Notes: a model not told the origin generated them from the sequence alone. Positions 8,487 to 18,355 are shown, counted from the first letter of the stretch. The stretch is DNA of 64,000 bases from Flavobacterium aerium (GCF_030766725.1 NZ_JARQWR010000011.1:94209-158208), one strand, 5' to 3'. Made by a program: numbers and translations.

Positions 8487-11297
8487 TTAGTTCATTTCTG
8501 GCATCAGCATTCCGATAATTTTATCCTTTGTTAAATACTTTTTAGCAACAGCTTGAATTTCTTTTGCCGTTACAGCATTTACTTTCTGCTCATACCCTAC
8601 AACATCGTTTACATCTGTTCCATCAACATAGGCCGACTTTAATGATCCTAACCAGAATCTGTTTTCTTTCAAATCCTTCTTATAATCTAAAATTTCCCCT
8701 TCTTTATATTTCACTACATCTTTTTGATCTGGCCCATTGTCCACTATTTTTTGCAATTCGCGCAATGCCGAAGCAGTTAATTTTTCTGCATTTTCTGGTC
8801 CGCATGGAAAACTAATCGAAAAACTGTACGATCCATAAGGTACTTTATTCAAAGATCCTCTCGCTCCAACACCATAAACTCCACTTTCATTTTCTCTTAA
8901 TTCCTCTACTAACTTAATAGACAGCACTTCCCCTAAAGCTTGCATAGCCATATCTTCTTTTGGATCATATTTACAATCTCCCTGATACATAATTGTCACA
9001 GAACTTTTAGGGTCTGTTCCTTTATTGACTACTTTTTTATGATCTCCTTTGATATAACGGTATCCCAAATCTATCATCTTCTCTCTTTCCATAGTTGAGG
9101 GTAACGAAGCAAGATATTGTTCTGAATATTTCTCCATGGCTGCATCGTCAATATTCCCTACAAAATAGAAAACAAAATCTCCTGCATTAGCAAAACGTTC
9201 TTTATACTTCTTATAGGCTAAATCATAATCCGCAACTTCCAATGCTTTTTCGTCTGGAAAGATCCCTGTGAACCTTGGATTCTCAGCATAGATATATCTG
9301 TAGAATTGATCTTGAAAGTAATAACTTGGTGTTGACAATAGATTTTTAAACACAGCGGTCTGTTTTTGTTTATAACCTGCAAATGCCTCATCATCTTGAT
9401 TTAAATCTGTAAAATAAGCATGGGTCATTTGAAACAAATATTCTAAATCTTTTGGTGTTGAACTACCACGGACTCCTTCTGTAATTGCAGATATATAAGG
9501 AGAAGCTTTTGCTATTTTACCCGTCATGAATTTATTGATATCGTTTATTTTTAGTCCTGAAACACCTGCCTCTGTCAAACCATTGTTTGCCCATTGTGTC
9601 TTGTTCATTTCTTCATTAGAATACAAGTTTGTTCCGCCAAAGCTTACAGCATCCATCAAAACTTCATCATTCTTAAAATCTGTTTTTTTGTAAACAACCT
9701 TCGCACCATTTGAAAGTGTCAATGTCGTTGTACCGATTTTATCATTTGTTTCCTTCTTTATAACTTTACCTGGCTTCACTTCTTTACGCAATAAACTTTG
9801 TACCATTTCTGAATCTTGGTACGCTGTTAATGCCGCTGAATTCACTTTCAAAACTTCCAAAACTTCTTTTTCAGTTACTTTTTTCAGTCCTTCTTTTTCT
9901 GGTCCAGTAATAACCACAACTCGATTATCCTCCTTGATGTAATTAGTAATCAATTTATTCACTTCCTCCACCTTTATTGTAGGAAATAAGTTTTTTATCG
10001 TTTCATATTCCCAAGCAATACCAGGAACAGGTTCATTTTTCAAGAAATTACCTTGGTACTCTCCCACAAAATTGACAGAATTTGTTTTATCACGATCATT
10101 GTATGTTTTTTCATAACTAGCTAAATACTCTGCTTTTGCTCGCTCTAATTCATTTTGAGTAAATCCAAATTTACGTACCCTCTCATTTTCTTCAACAACA
10201 ACTTTCAATCCTTGTAAAGATTTATCTTCTTGTGTCATTGCAGATGCTTGATAAGCATCTTTGGTTCTTGCCCATGTACTTCCATAGTATGCATAAGCAT
10301 AGTTAAATGGCGGATTAGCAGTATTTACTAATTCATCTAATCTATTATTCAACATGCTTGAGAATAATCCTTTTAAAAGATCATTTCTATAATCATTTAC
10401 AGTCACAGTGGTTTTTGGAGCATCGTAATCTTTATAAACAAGATTTACTCTCGTAAAAGAAGCTTCTTTATCTGATTCTACAGCTACAAAAGTTTCTTTG
10501 TGATTCGGCACATCGTAAGTCTTTCTTGGTCGTTCATTTTTTGGATTTTTATAGCCTGAAAAATGTTCTATAATTTTCTTCTCCATCGCTACTGGATCTA
10601 TATCACCAACCACAATTACACTCATCAGATTAGGTCTATACCAATCTTTATAGAATCGAATTAATGCTTCATGCTTGAACTTTTCTAAAATCTCTTTTTT
10701 ACCAATTGGCAAACGATCTGCATAATGCGATTTATATAACATTTTAGAAATATACTTTCCTAACATTCTTTTATCAGCACCTAATCCTAAACGATATTCT
10801 TCTAAGACTACTCCTCTTTCTTTATCAATTTCCTCTGGTGTCAAAACGGTATTAAAAGCCCAATCTTCTATAATCTGAAATCCTTTCTCTAACTTTTCCG
10901 GGTCGTCAGATGGTATTGGTAGGAAATATGCTGTTTCATCAAAACTGGTATAGGCATTTAAATGCTGTCCAAATTTCACTCCAATACTTTGAAGATAATC
11001 TACTAATTGATTTTTAGGAAAACGTTTGGTTCCATTAAAACACATATGTTCCATAAAATGCGCTAATCCGCGTTGATCATCGTCTTCCAAAATAGAACCT
11101 GCATTCACTACTAATCTTAAATCAACCTTATTTTCTGGTTTTGAGTTTTTCTTAATGTAATATGTTAATCCATTTTTTAATTTTCCTTTTTTAACGGTTG
11201 CATCAAATGGAATTGGCGAATCCGATTTAAATTCCTGCGCAAAAATAAATCCTGGAACGGTCATCAGGAGGAATAACAATACGTTCAATTGCTTCAT
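8487..11297 (-). CDS. M16 family zinc metallopeptidase (pitrilysin/insulinase type)
   Basis: A 936-residue exported peptidase with a signal peptide at residues 1-20 (ending FIFAQ). The inverted zinc motif HFMEH gives ligands His80 and His84 with catalytic Glu83, and the downstream glutamate ligand is in VVLEEYRLG near residue 165. The length corresponds to two M16 halves joined in one chain; the second half (from about 510) lacks an HxxEH and is the usual inactive partner. It probably degrades peptides in the periplasm. It is transcribed alone and converges on the map operon. Confidence 0.94.
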   Translation of the reverse strand: MKQLNVLLFLLMTVPGFIFAQEFKSDSPIPFDATVKKGKLKNGLTYYIKKNSKPENKVDLRLVVNAGSILEDDDQRGLAHFMEHMCFNGTKRFPKNQLVDYLQSIGVKFGQHLNAYTSFDETAYFLPIPSDDPEKLEKGFQIIEDWAFNTVLTPEEIDKERGVVLEEYRLGLGADKRMLGKYISKMLYKSHYADRLPIGKKEILEKFKHEALIRFYKDWYRPNLMSVIVVGDIDPVAMEKKIIEHFSGYKNPKNERPRKTYDVPNHKETFVAVESDKEASFTRVNLVYKDYDAPKTTVTVNDYRNDLLKGLFSSMLNNRLDELVNTANPPFNYAYAYYGSTWARTKDAYQASAMTQEDKSLQGLKVVVEENERVRKFGFTQNELERAKAEYLASYEKTYNDRDKTNSVNFVGEYQGNFLKNEPVPGIAWEYETIKNLFPTIKVEEVNKLITNYIKEDNRVVVITGPEKEGLKKVTEKEVLEVLKVNSAALTAYQDSEMVQSLLRKEVKPGKVIKKETNDKIGTTTLTLSNGAKVVYKKTDFKNDEVLMDAVSFGGTNLYSNEEMNKTQWANNGLTEAGVSGLKINDINKFMTGKIAKASPYISAITEGVRGSSTPKDLEYLFQMTHAYFTDLNQDDEAFAGYKQKQTAVFKNLLSTPSYYFQDQFYRYIYAENPRFTGIFPDEKALEVADYDLAYKKYKERFANAGDFVFYFVGNIDDAAMEKYSEQYLASLPSTMEREKMIDLGYRYIKGDHKKVVNKGTDPKSSVTIMYQGDCKYDPKEDMAMQALGEVLSIKLVEELRENESGVYGVGARGSLNKVPYGSYSFSISFPCGPENAEKLTASALRELQKIVDNGPDQKDVVKYKEGEILDYKKDLKENRFWLGSLKSAYVDGTDVNDVVGYEQKVNAVTAKEIQAVAKKYLTKDKIIGMLMPEMN

Positions 11298-11573
11298 AAA
11301 ATTATATGTTATTTAGTTATAGTTGCAGGTAAAACTAGTTACATAATGCTATTCAAGAAATTCAATTATACTAATTTTAACTAAATCACATGAATATATT
11401 AACTTTATCTCACACAATATTAAACAATTACACATTAATACTCGATTATTATAAAAATACCATTCTTTGGTCCTTTTCGGAGAAAACTTCTTCTAATTCA
11501 AGTTTTTAAACCCATGCAATCGGTGAGAATTACTATATTTACATTTTATACGTATAATTTAGACGCTCGAAAG
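11298..11573. other. 276-bp divergent intergenic region
   Basis: Lies between the M16 peptidase and the Plug gene. Apart from an imperfect -7 box (TATATTTA at 11534-11541) ahead of the Plug gene, I see no gene, repeat or hairpin worth naming. The sequence is very AT-rich. Confidence 0.45.
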
Positions 11574-12830
11574 ATGGTTTTGAAAAAGTTTAATTATTTT
11601 CTTTGTTGGTTACTTCTTACGAATGTAATGATCAGTTTTGCACAGGTACAAAATGAAGTAGCGCCTCCCTATAACATAAAAACAGTCAGTTTTGTTCAAA
11701 ACCAACAAAACATGATTCCTATATTCCGAAAAGGAGATACTTTTCAACTTCAATTTGACGATTTGTTTGGTGATGAGTCCAACTATTATTATACTATCAC
11801 ACATTGTAATTACGACTGGACGCCTTCACAATTAGCGAAGAGCGAATACTTAGAGGGCTTTGATAATCAAAGAATCCGTGATTATGAGAATTCATTCAAT
11901 ACCTTACAAATTTATTCACACTATCGATTATCGATTCCAAACGTTCAGACGAATCTAAGAGTGACTGGAAACTATATCATCAATATCCTTAATGAAGATC
12001 AAAACATTGTTTTTTCAAGAAAATTTGTCTTGTATGATGATTTAGTAAGCGTGCCTTTGCAGATGAAAAGATCTCGTGACTTAAGTACTATCGAACAGAA
12101 ACAGAATTTAGATTTTGCTATAAAATCACCTAATTTATTATTCCAAAGTCCTTTGCAAAATGTAAAAGTATTATTGATGCAAAATGGTCAATGGAACAAT
12201 GCCATTTACAATATCAAACCACAATACACCATTGGGAATGATTTGATTTATAAATACAATACTGAAACTCAATTTTGGGGTGGAAATGAATTTTTAAATT
12301 TTGATAATAAAGAAATTCGAACGGTGAATAATACTGTTTTATATGTAGATGCAAAAGACATTTACAACAGTCACTTATACACTAACGAAGCACGTGCTAA
12401 CAAAATCTATACGTACTACCCTGATATTAACGGTAACTTTGTATTGCGTAATATGAATGCTGCAAATAACGAAGTCGAAGCTGATTATGCTTGGGTATAT
12501 TTTAGTTTAAGTGCTCCTGAATACTTTGGTAAAAAAGATATTTATGTTTCTGGAATGTTCAATAATTATTTATTGACTGATGAAAACAAAATGAAGTATA
12601 ATCAAGAAAAAGGGCTTTATGAAAAAGCAATTATGATTAAACAAGGTTTCACGAATTTCAAATATGTAATTTCTGACGGTAAAAAAGTAGACGATGAAAA
12701 TGCTATTGATGGTAATTATTATCAAACTGAAAACGAATATTTCGTTGTTGTATATTACCGTGAAAATGGAGAACGATATGATCGTGTAATTGGTAAAGGA
12801 GTAGCAAGTTCACAGAACATTACGAATTAA
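11574..12830 (+). CDS. Type IX secretion system Plug protein (DUF5103 family)
   Basis: A 418-residue exported beta-rich protein. I recognise the DUF5103 fold by its start after the signal peptide (YNIKTVSFVQNQ), the DDLFGDESNYYYTITHCNYDW segment region and the FSLSAPEYFGKKDIYVSGMFNNY stretch near residue 310. In Flavobacterium johnsoniae a protein of this family plugs the periplasmic side of the SprA translocon. The start was set at ATG 11574, giving a clean signal (MVLKKFNYFLCWLLLTNVMI). The longer frame from 11514 spans a likely promoter (TATATTTA, 11534-11541). Family assignment is firm; the Plug role is carried over from the family. Confidence 0.85.
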   Translation: MVLKKFNYFLCWLLLTNVMISFAQVQNEVAPPYNIKTVSFVQNQQNMIPIFRKGDTFQLQFDDLFGDESNYYYTITHCNYDWTPSQLAKSEYLEGFDNQRIRDYENSFNTLQIYSHYRLSIPNVQTNLRVTGNYIINILNEDQNIVFSRKFVLYDDLVSVPLQMKRSRDLSTIEQKQNLDFAIKSPNLLFQSPLQNVKVLLMQNGQWNNAIYNIKPQYTIGNDLIYKYNTETQFWGGNEFLNFDNKEIRTVNNTVLYVDAKDIYNSHLYTNEARANKIYTYYPDINGNFVLRNMNAANNEVEADYAWVYFSLSAPEYFGKKDIYVSGMFNNYLLTDENKMKYNQEKGLYEKAIMIKQGFTNFKYVISDGKKVDDENAIDGNYYQTENEYFVVVYYRENGERYDRVIGKGVASSQNITN

Positions 12831-12941
12831 TTTTAAAGATAATTTAACTAAACTTAATCCCTTGCTTTTCTAGAGATCTAATATTTTTTTTATCTTTACA
12901 CAACATTTTTAAAGAATCTTTCAGAAAATATTTACAACCCT

Positions 12942-13328
12942 ATGGTTTCTCAGATTACAAGAGGTATAAAAATTTCAGTTTTGACTAGTTTTGAAGGTAC
13001 ATACTTCAAGAACTACAAAATTCATTTTGCCTTTAGTTATGAGGTTACTATTGAAAATCAAAGTAAAGATTCTGTCCAATTAACTTCACGCCACTGGGAA
13101 ATTTACGATTCCCTTAATGACATTGAAATTGTAGATGGCGAAGGTGTAATAGGAAAAAAACCTGTTTTAAAACCAGGAGAAAAGCACACCTATAGTTCTG
13201 GTTGTTTACTTTCTTCTCCGTTTGGTGCGATGAGAGGATATTTTAGCATGGTGAATTTCACCTCTACCAAAATGTTTCGCGTTATCATTCCTACATTTCG
13301 TTTAAGCACACCTTTTGCTTTAAACTAA
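12942..13328 (+). CDS. apaG: ApaG family protein
   Basis: A 128-residue single-domain protein of the usual ApaG length. The immunoglobulin-like fold is shown by the conserved tract from YEVTIENQSKDSVQL through LTSRHWEIYD and the GVIGKKPVLKPGEKHTYSSG turn, then SSPFGAMRGYF. ApaG has been linked to cobalt and magnesium handling, but its biochemical role is unsettled. It stands alone between the Plug gene and pruA, with an imperfect TATCTTTA box about 45 bases upstream. Confidence 0.93.
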   Translation: MVSQITRGIKISVLTSFEGTYFKNYKIHFAFSYEVTIENQSKDSVQLTSRHWEIYDSLNDIEIVDGEGVIGKKPVLKPGEKHTYSSGCLLSSPFGAMRGYFSMVNFTSTKMFRVIIPTFRLSTPFALN

Positions 13329-13468
13329 TTTAAAAATTACATTTCCTTCTTACTCTTTAAATTTCATCGAGGATAATCATTCTATTTTACTCCTTTTTGG
13401 AAGAATAAATTGAATCTCCTAAAAGCTTCAGAATAAGATATTGTTAATAATTCCCAATTTCTAGTATT

Positions 13469-13501
13469 TTGATATTTTAAAAATATCATTTCGTATCTTT
13501 G
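13469..13501 (+). promoter_or_regulatory. pruA promoter with a 19-bp palindrome in its spacer
   Basis: TTG (13469-13471) and TATCTTTG (13494-13501) are separated by 22 bases. Bases 13470-13488 form a perfect palindrome: TGATATTTT, central A, AAAATATCA. A protein bound there would cover the space between the promoter elements, so repression by occlusion is the simplest model. Confidence 0.6.
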
Positions 13502-13541
13502 TGTTGCAAATAATTAATTATTCATAAAAATCTTAGTTGCC

Positions 13542-15167
13542 ATGCCAAAAGGAATTTTTAATGTACCTAAAGCGATCAATGAAACTGTAAAATCATACGC
13601 TCCTGGTTCACCAGAAAGAGAAGAAGTACTTGCTACTTTCAAAAAAATGTACAATTCAACAGTGGATATTCCATTATACATTGGAGGTAAAGAAATTAGA
13701 ACCGGTAATACAAAAAATATAAACCCTCCTTTTGATCACCAACACGTTGTTGGTAAATATCATCAGGCAGATAAAATCCATATTGAACAAGCGATCGAAA
13801 CGGCTTTGGAAGCACGTAAAAAATGGGCTAATTTATCTTGGGAACACAGAGCTTCAATTTTCTTAAAAGCTGCAGAATTATTAGCGGGACCATACCGTGC
13901 AAAAATCAATGCTGCAACAATGATTGCTCAAGCAAAAACTGTTCACCAAGCAGAAATTGATTCTGCTTGCGAATTCATTGACTTTTTACGTTTCAACGTA
14001 CAATTCATGACTCAAATTTATCATGAACAACCAATTTCTTCTGAAGGAATATGGAATCGCATGGAACACAGACCTCTAGAAGGTTTTGTTTATGCAATTA
14101 CTCCTTTTAACTTTACAGCTATTGCTGGTAACCTTCCTGCTTCTCCAGCATTAATGGGGAATGTAGTAGTATGGAAACCTAGTGCTACTCAGATTTATTC
14201 TGCTGCTGTAATCGTTGAAGTTTTCAAAGAAGCGGGATTACCAGACGGTGTAATCAACGTGGTTTACGGAAATTCAAGCATGATTAGTGATACTCTTTTA
14301 GAAAACCCACATTTTGCTGGAATCCATTTTACAGGATCAACAGGTGTTTTCAATGATATCTGGGCAAAAATTGGAAGTAACATTCATAAATACAAAACAT
14401 ACCCAAGAATCGTTGGAGAAACTGGTGGAAAAGATTTCGTGATTGCTCACCCTTCTTCACACCCAGCACAAGTTGCTACAGCATTATCAAGAGGTGCTTT
14501 TGAATATCAAGGACAAAAATGTTCTGCGGCATCTAGAGCTTATTTACCAAGTTCTATCTGGCCAGCTATTAAAGAACAATTGGTTGGAGATTTGAAAAGC
14601 ATGAAAATGGGTTCTCCAGAAGATACATCAAACTTCGTATCTGCTGTTATTAGTGAGAGTTCATTTGATAAATTAGCAAAATTCATCGATCAGGCGAAAA
14701 AAGATTCTGATGCTGAAATCATTGTAGGTGGTAATTACGACAAAACAAAAGGATACTTTATTGAGCCTACAGTTATTGTAACAACCAACCCAAAATATGA
14801 AACAATGAGTACTGAGTTATTCGGTCCTGTATTGACTATTTATGTTTATGAAGATGCTAAATGGGAAGAAACACTACACTTAGTAGATGAAACTTCAGAG
14901 TACGCGTTAACGGGTGCTGTTTTCAGTCAAGATCGTTATGCTATCGAACAAGCTACTAAAATATTAGTAAATAGTGCTGGTAACTTCTATATCAATGACA
15001 AACCAACTGGAGCTGTTGTAGGTCAACAACCATTTGGTGGTGCTAGAGGATCTGGAACAAATGACAAAGCTGGTTCTATCTTGAACTTATTGCGTTGGGT
15101 TTCTCCTAGAACAATCAAAGAGACATTCGTAACTCCTACAAATTACAGATATCCATTTTTAGGATAA
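13542..15167 (+). CDS. pruA: L-glutamate gamma-semialdehyde dehydrogenase (1-pyrroline-5-carboxylate dehydrogenase)
   Basis: A 541-residue cytoplasmic enzyme oxidising glutamate semialdehyde to glutamate with NAD in proline breakdown. The aldehyde dehydrogenase core shows ITPFNFTAIAGNLP, the cofactor loop GSTGVF, the general base in VGETGGKDFV, and the catalytic cysteine in EYQGQKCSAASR. It ends with a FGGARGSGTNDKAG segment typical of the P5C dehydrogenase group. Length fits the monofunctional enzyme rather than the PutA fusion; no proline dehydrogenase gene is nearby. The promoter contains an operator-like palindrome. Confidence 0.95.
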   Translation: MPKGIFNVPKAINETVKSYAPGSPEREEVLATFKKMYNSTVDIPLYIGGKEIRTGNTKNINPPFDHQHVVGKYHQADKIHIEQAIETALEARKKWANLSWEHRASIFLKAAELLAGPYRAKINAATMIAQAKTVHQAEIDSACEFIDFLRFNVQFMTQIYHEQPISSEGIWNRMEHRPLEGFVYAITPFNFTAIAGNLPASPALMGNVVVWKPSATQIYSAAVIVEVFKEAGLPDGVINVVYGNSSMISDTLLENPHFAGIHFTGSTGVFNDIWAKIGSNIHKYKTYPRIVGETGGKDFVIAHPSSHPAQVATALSRGAFEYQGQKCSAASRAYLPSSIWPAIKEQLVGDLKSMKMGSPEDTSNFVSAVISESSFDKLAKFIDQAKKDSDAEIIVGGNYDKTKGYFIEPTVIVTTNPKYETMSTELFGPVLTIYVYEDAKWEETLHLVDETSEYALTGAVFSQDRYAIEQATKILVNSAGNFYINDKPTGAVVGQQPFGGARGSGTNDKAGSILNLLRWVSPRTIKETFVTPTNYRYPFLG

Positions 15168-15186
15168 TCTAATTTGATATATAAAT

Positions 15187-15222
15187 AAAAAAAGCCCATT
15201 TCAATTGAAATGGGCTTTTTTT
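15187..15222. terminator. Bidirectional terminator between pruA and rsmG
   Basis: A perfect 36-bp palindrome made of seven A, GCCCATTTCAA and its mirror, then seven T. It overlaps the last bases of the rsmG stop codon and ends both converging transcripts. Confidence 0.92.
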
Positions 15223-15850
15223 ATACTTTAAATTTTATCGGTAAATGAACTACTTTTTTTGTTTCAAAAAATTCATTTTCAAAAATTGAAGCCAATTCAT
15301 ATTGTGTGGCCTTTGGAAAATCCTGAAGTTCTTCTGTCAAATCTCCCCCTTTTAAATAAAGGATTCCATTTTTCAATTCGTGCTTTTGTTGTTTTTTAAT
15401 TTTGTTCTTTATCCAAAGCACAAAATCTGGCATATTAGTTACTGCTCTACTCACCACAAAATCAAATTCACCTTTTACTAATTCTGCGCGAATTTGTTCT
15501 GCTTTTACATTTTTCAATCCTAAAGCATCAGCCACTGCCTGAACAACTTTTATTTTCTTTGCAATAACATCAATTAAATAAAAATGTGTTTCAGGAAATA
15601 GAATCGCTAATGGAATTCCCGGAAAGCCTCCTCCTGTACCAACATCTAAAATTTTTGTTCCCGCCTTAAAACCCTGTATTTTAGCAATCCCAAGAGAATG
15701 CAAAACATGTTTCGTATATAATTCGTCAATATCTTTACGAGAAATTACATTTATTTTCGAATTCCAATCTTGGTATAAACTTTCCAACATTTGAAACTGC
15801 TCTTTCTGAACATCAGTTAAATCAGGGAAATATTTGATAATTTCTTCCAT
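15221..15850 (-). CDS. rsmG: 16S rRNA (guanine-527-N7)-methyltransferase
   Basis: A 209-residue cytoplasmic methyltransferase that modifies G527 of 16S rRNA. The SAM motif is ILDVGTGGGFPGIPLAI, followed by the acidic LIDVIAKKIKVV strand and the VVSRAVTNM motif of RsmG. The N-terminal DELYTKHVLHSL segment is also characteristic. Length is normal. It has its own promoter box (TACTTTTG) 15 bases upstream and shares a terminator with pruA. Confidence 0.96.
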   Translation of the reverse strand: MEEIIKYFPDLTDVQKEQFQMLESLYQDWNSKINVISRKDIDELYTKHVLHSLGIAKIQGFKAGTKILDVGTGGGFPGIPLAILFPETHFYLIDVIAKKIKVVQAVADALGLKNVKAEQIRAELVKGEFDFVVSRAVTNMPDFVLWIKNKIKKQQKHELKNGILYLKGGDLTEELQDFPKATQYELASIFENEFFETKKVVHLPIKFKV

Positions 15851-15865
15851 TCTAAAAATTTTTCA

Positions 15866-15873
15866 CAAAAGTA
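15866..15873 (-). promoter_or_regulatory. -7 element of rsmG
   Basis: TACTTTTG on the minus strand matches TAnnTTTG and lies 15 bases before the ATG, predicting a very short leader. Confidence 0.55.
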
Positions 15874-15931
15874 ATGATTTTCATGCTGAAATTTTTAACT
15901 GTTTTTTACATACAAAAAACATTATAATAAT

Positions 15932-15939
15932 TACCTTTG
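15932..15939 (+). promoter_or_regulatory. -7 element of the desaturase gene
   Basis: TACCTTTG matches TAnnTTTG and lies 30 bases before the ATG at 15970. Confidence 0.55.
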
Positions 15940-15969
15940 AAACTATTATTTATTTAGAATGATTATAAT

Positions 15970-17064
15970 ATGAGTAACGCTCCAACTTTTTCAAGACATG
16001 ATTCTTTAAAGTTTTTTAAAACACTGAACAAGCGTGTAAATGACTACTTTAAGGATAATAACATAAAAAAAACAGGAAACTGGAAATTACATTTGAAAAC
16101 GATTATTATGTTTTCAATTTTCCTTACCCCTTACTTTTTACTCTTAACTTTAGACATGTCCGCATGGATTCAATTACTATTAACTATAGTTATTGGTATT
16201 GGTATGGCAGGTGTCGGTATGAATGTAATGCATGATGGTAATCACGGTTCTTATTCTTCTAAGCCTTGGCTAAACAAAATCATGGGATCCAGCATTTATA
16301 TATTAGCTGGAAATGTATACAACTGGCAAGTACAACACAATGTTCTACACCACACTTATACGAATATCCCGGGTCATGACGAAGATTTAGAAGCAGGTCG
16401 AATTATCCGTTTTACTAAAAATGCAGAATGGCATAGCTTCCATAGATTTCAACATTATTACTCTCTTTTCTTATATGGTTTATTAACTTTCAACTGGGCG
16501 ATTACAACCGATTTCAAACAGATGAGAAGCTATGTAAAACGAAAATTATCTTATGGAGAATTCCCAAATCCAGTACGTCTTTGGACTGTATTGGTTATCA
16601 CTAAAATCATATACATCTCCATTTGGATCGTCGTTCCTATCGTTCTAGGAATTACTTGGTGGAAAGTATTAATTGGTTTTTCTGTAATGCATTATACTGC
16701 TGGTTTAATCCTAAGTATTGTATTCCAATTGGCTCACGTTGTTGATGAGACAGATAATCCTTCTCCAAATGAATTAGGAGAAATGGAAAATACATGGGCA
16801 ATTCATCAATTGTACACTACTGCAAATTTTGCTCGTAAAAATTGGATTATTAATTGGTTTACAGGTGGTTTAAATCATCAAATTGAACACCATATTTTCC
16901 CAAACATTAGCCATGTTCACTATGGTAAAATTTCAAAAATTGTAAAGCAGACTGCTCAAGAGCATGATTTACCATACCACGAATTCAAGACAACGAGAGA
17001 AGCAATTATTGCACATTTCAAGCATTTGAAAGAATTAGGAATGAAACCTGCAATGACAATCTAA
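15970..17064 (+). CDS. Membrane fatty acid (acyl-CoA/acyl-lipid) desaturase
   Basis: A 364-residue integral inner-membrane di-iron desaturase. The three histidine boxes are present: HDGNH near residue 90, HNVLHH near 120, and HQIEHH near 310. Hydrophobic segments surround them (IIMFSIFLTPYFLLLTL and the pair near residues 215-260). The HxxHH third box with glutamine fits the front-end/linoleoyl-CoA desaturase-like group, though regioselectivity cannot be read from sequence. It would introduce a double bond into membrane lipid acyl chains, needing electrons from a ferredoxin or cytochrome partner not seen here. The next gene begins 35 bases later, so co-transcription is possible. Confidence 0.93.
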   Translation: MSNAPTFSRHDSLKFFKTLNKRVNDYFKDNNIKKTGNWKLHLKTIIMFSIFLTPYFLLLTLDMSAWIQLLLTIVIGIGMAGVGMNVMHDGNHGSYSSKPWLNKIMGSSIYILAGNVYNWQVQHNVLHHTYTNIPGHDEDLEAGRIIRFTKNAEWHSFHRFQHYYSLFLYGLLTFNWAITTDFKQMRSYVKRKLSYGEFPNPVRLWTVLVITKIIYISIWIVVPIVLGITWWKVLIGFSVMHYTAGLILSIVFQLAHVVDETDNPSPNELGEMENTWAIHQLYTTANFARKNWIINWFTGGLNHQIEHHIFPNISHVHYGKISKIVKQTAQEHDLPYHEFKTTREAIIAHFKHLKELGMKPAMTI

Positions 17065-17099
17065 CAACACAAACAACTAATCACAATAAGACCTATAAA

Positions 17100-18284
17100 A
17101 TGAATCAGCTTTCAGATAGAATTAATAAATTATCTACTTCTCAAACTTTGGCAATGGCCGCAAAAGCTAGAGAATTAAAATTACAAGGAAAAGACATCAT
17201 CAGTTTAAGTTTAGGTGAACCTGATTTTAACACTCCTGACTTTATTAAAGAAGCTGCAATCCAAGCGATTCACGACAATTACAGCACATACACACCCGTT
17301 GATGGTTATGTTGATTTGAAAGAAGCAGTATGCCGAAAATTCAAAAGAGACAATAATCTTGATTATACTCCATCACAAATTGTAGTATCTACAGGAGCAA
17401 AACAATCTTTGTTCAATGTAGCGCAAGTATTAATCAATCCAGGAGACGAATGTATATTACCTGCACCGTTTTGGGTAAGTTACGCTGAGATCATTAAAAT
17501 GTCTGAAGGTGTTCCAGTAGAAGTTCCTACTTCTATCGAAAGTGATTTCAAAATCACTCCAGAACAACTAGAAGCAGCTATTACACCAAAAACAAAAATG
17601 ATTATGTTCAGCTCTCCTTGTAATCCAAGTGGTTCTGTATATAATGTTACTGAGTTAACAGCGATTGCTAAAGTATTGGAAAAATACCCAAACATATTTA
17701 TCGTTTCAGATGAAATCTACGAGCACATCAATTTCACAGGGAACTTTTGCAGTATTGCAACTATTCCTGGAATGTATGAGCGTACAATCACGGTAAATGG
17801 CGTATCAAAGGCATTCGCAATGACAGGATGGAGAATTGGTTATATCGGTGCTCCAGAATTTATTGCAAAAGCTTGTACTAAAATGCAAGGCCAAATTACG
17901 AGTGGAGCAAATAGTATTGCGCAACGTGCTACTATTGCAGCCTTAGATGCTTCTCCAGACAAAATTAAATTCATGGTTACTGAATTCCACAAAAGAAGGG
18001 ATTTAGTTGTAGGCCTAATCAAAGATATTCCTGGAATGAAGATTAATGTTCCCGAAGGAGCTTTCTATGTATTCCCAGATGTTTCTTCTTTCTTTGGAAA
18101 AACATTAAAAGGAACCAAAATTAATAATGCAGATGATTTTTCTATGTATCTACTTTCTGAAGCTAATGTTGCTACAGTAACAGGGGATGCTTTTGGAAAC
18201 CCTAACTGTATTCGCTTTTCGTATGCAACAAGTGAGACTTTATTAACTGAAGCGCTCAGACGTATTAAAGAAGCTGTATCATAA
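17100..18284 (+). CDS. aspC: Pyridoxal-phosphate aminotransferase, aspartate aminotransferase subgroup Ib
   Basis: A 394-residue cytoplasmic class I aminotransferase. The cofactor lysine lies in NGVSKAFAMTGWRIGY, the cofactor-contacting asparagine in SSPCNPSGSVY, and the substrate carboxylate arginine in CIRFSYATS near the end. The N-terminal pattern SLGEPDFNTP is typical of subgroup Ib. The likely reaction is aspartate plus 2-oxoglutarate to oxaloacetate plus glutamate; prephenate or other acceptors are possible in this subgroup. It lies 35 bases after the desaturase gene and ends at a terminator. Confidence 0.88.
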   Translation: MNQLSDRINKLSTSQTLAMAAKARELKLQGKDIISLSLGEPDFNTPDFIKEAAIQAIHDNYSTYTPVDGYVDLKEAVCRKFKRDNNLDYTPSQIVVSTGAKQSLFNVAQVLINPGDECILPAPFWVSYAEIIKMSEGVPVEVPTSIESDFKITPEQLEAAITPKTKMIMFSSPCNPSGSVYNVTELTAIAKVLEKYPNIFIVSDEIYEHINFTGNFCSIATIPGMYERTITVNGVSKAFAMTGWRIGYIGAPEFIAKACTKMQGQITSGANSIAQRATIAALDASPDKIKFMVTEFHKRRDLVVGLIKDIPGMKINVPEGAFYVFPDVSSFFGKTLKGTKINNADDFSMYLLSEANVATVTGDAFGNPNCIRFSYATSETLLTEALRRIKEAVS

Positions 18285-18290
18285 TATCCT

Positions 18291-18314
18291 GCCCCATTTT
18301 TATGGGGCTTTTTT
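18291..18314 (+). terminator. Terminator after the aminotransferase gene
   Basis: GCCCCAT (18291-18297) pairs with ATGGGGC (18302-18308) across a TTTT loop, followed by six T. Confidence 0.9.
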
Positions 18315-18355
18315 ATTGCTAAAAAAACTATAGACCCTTATTATATTACTCTATC

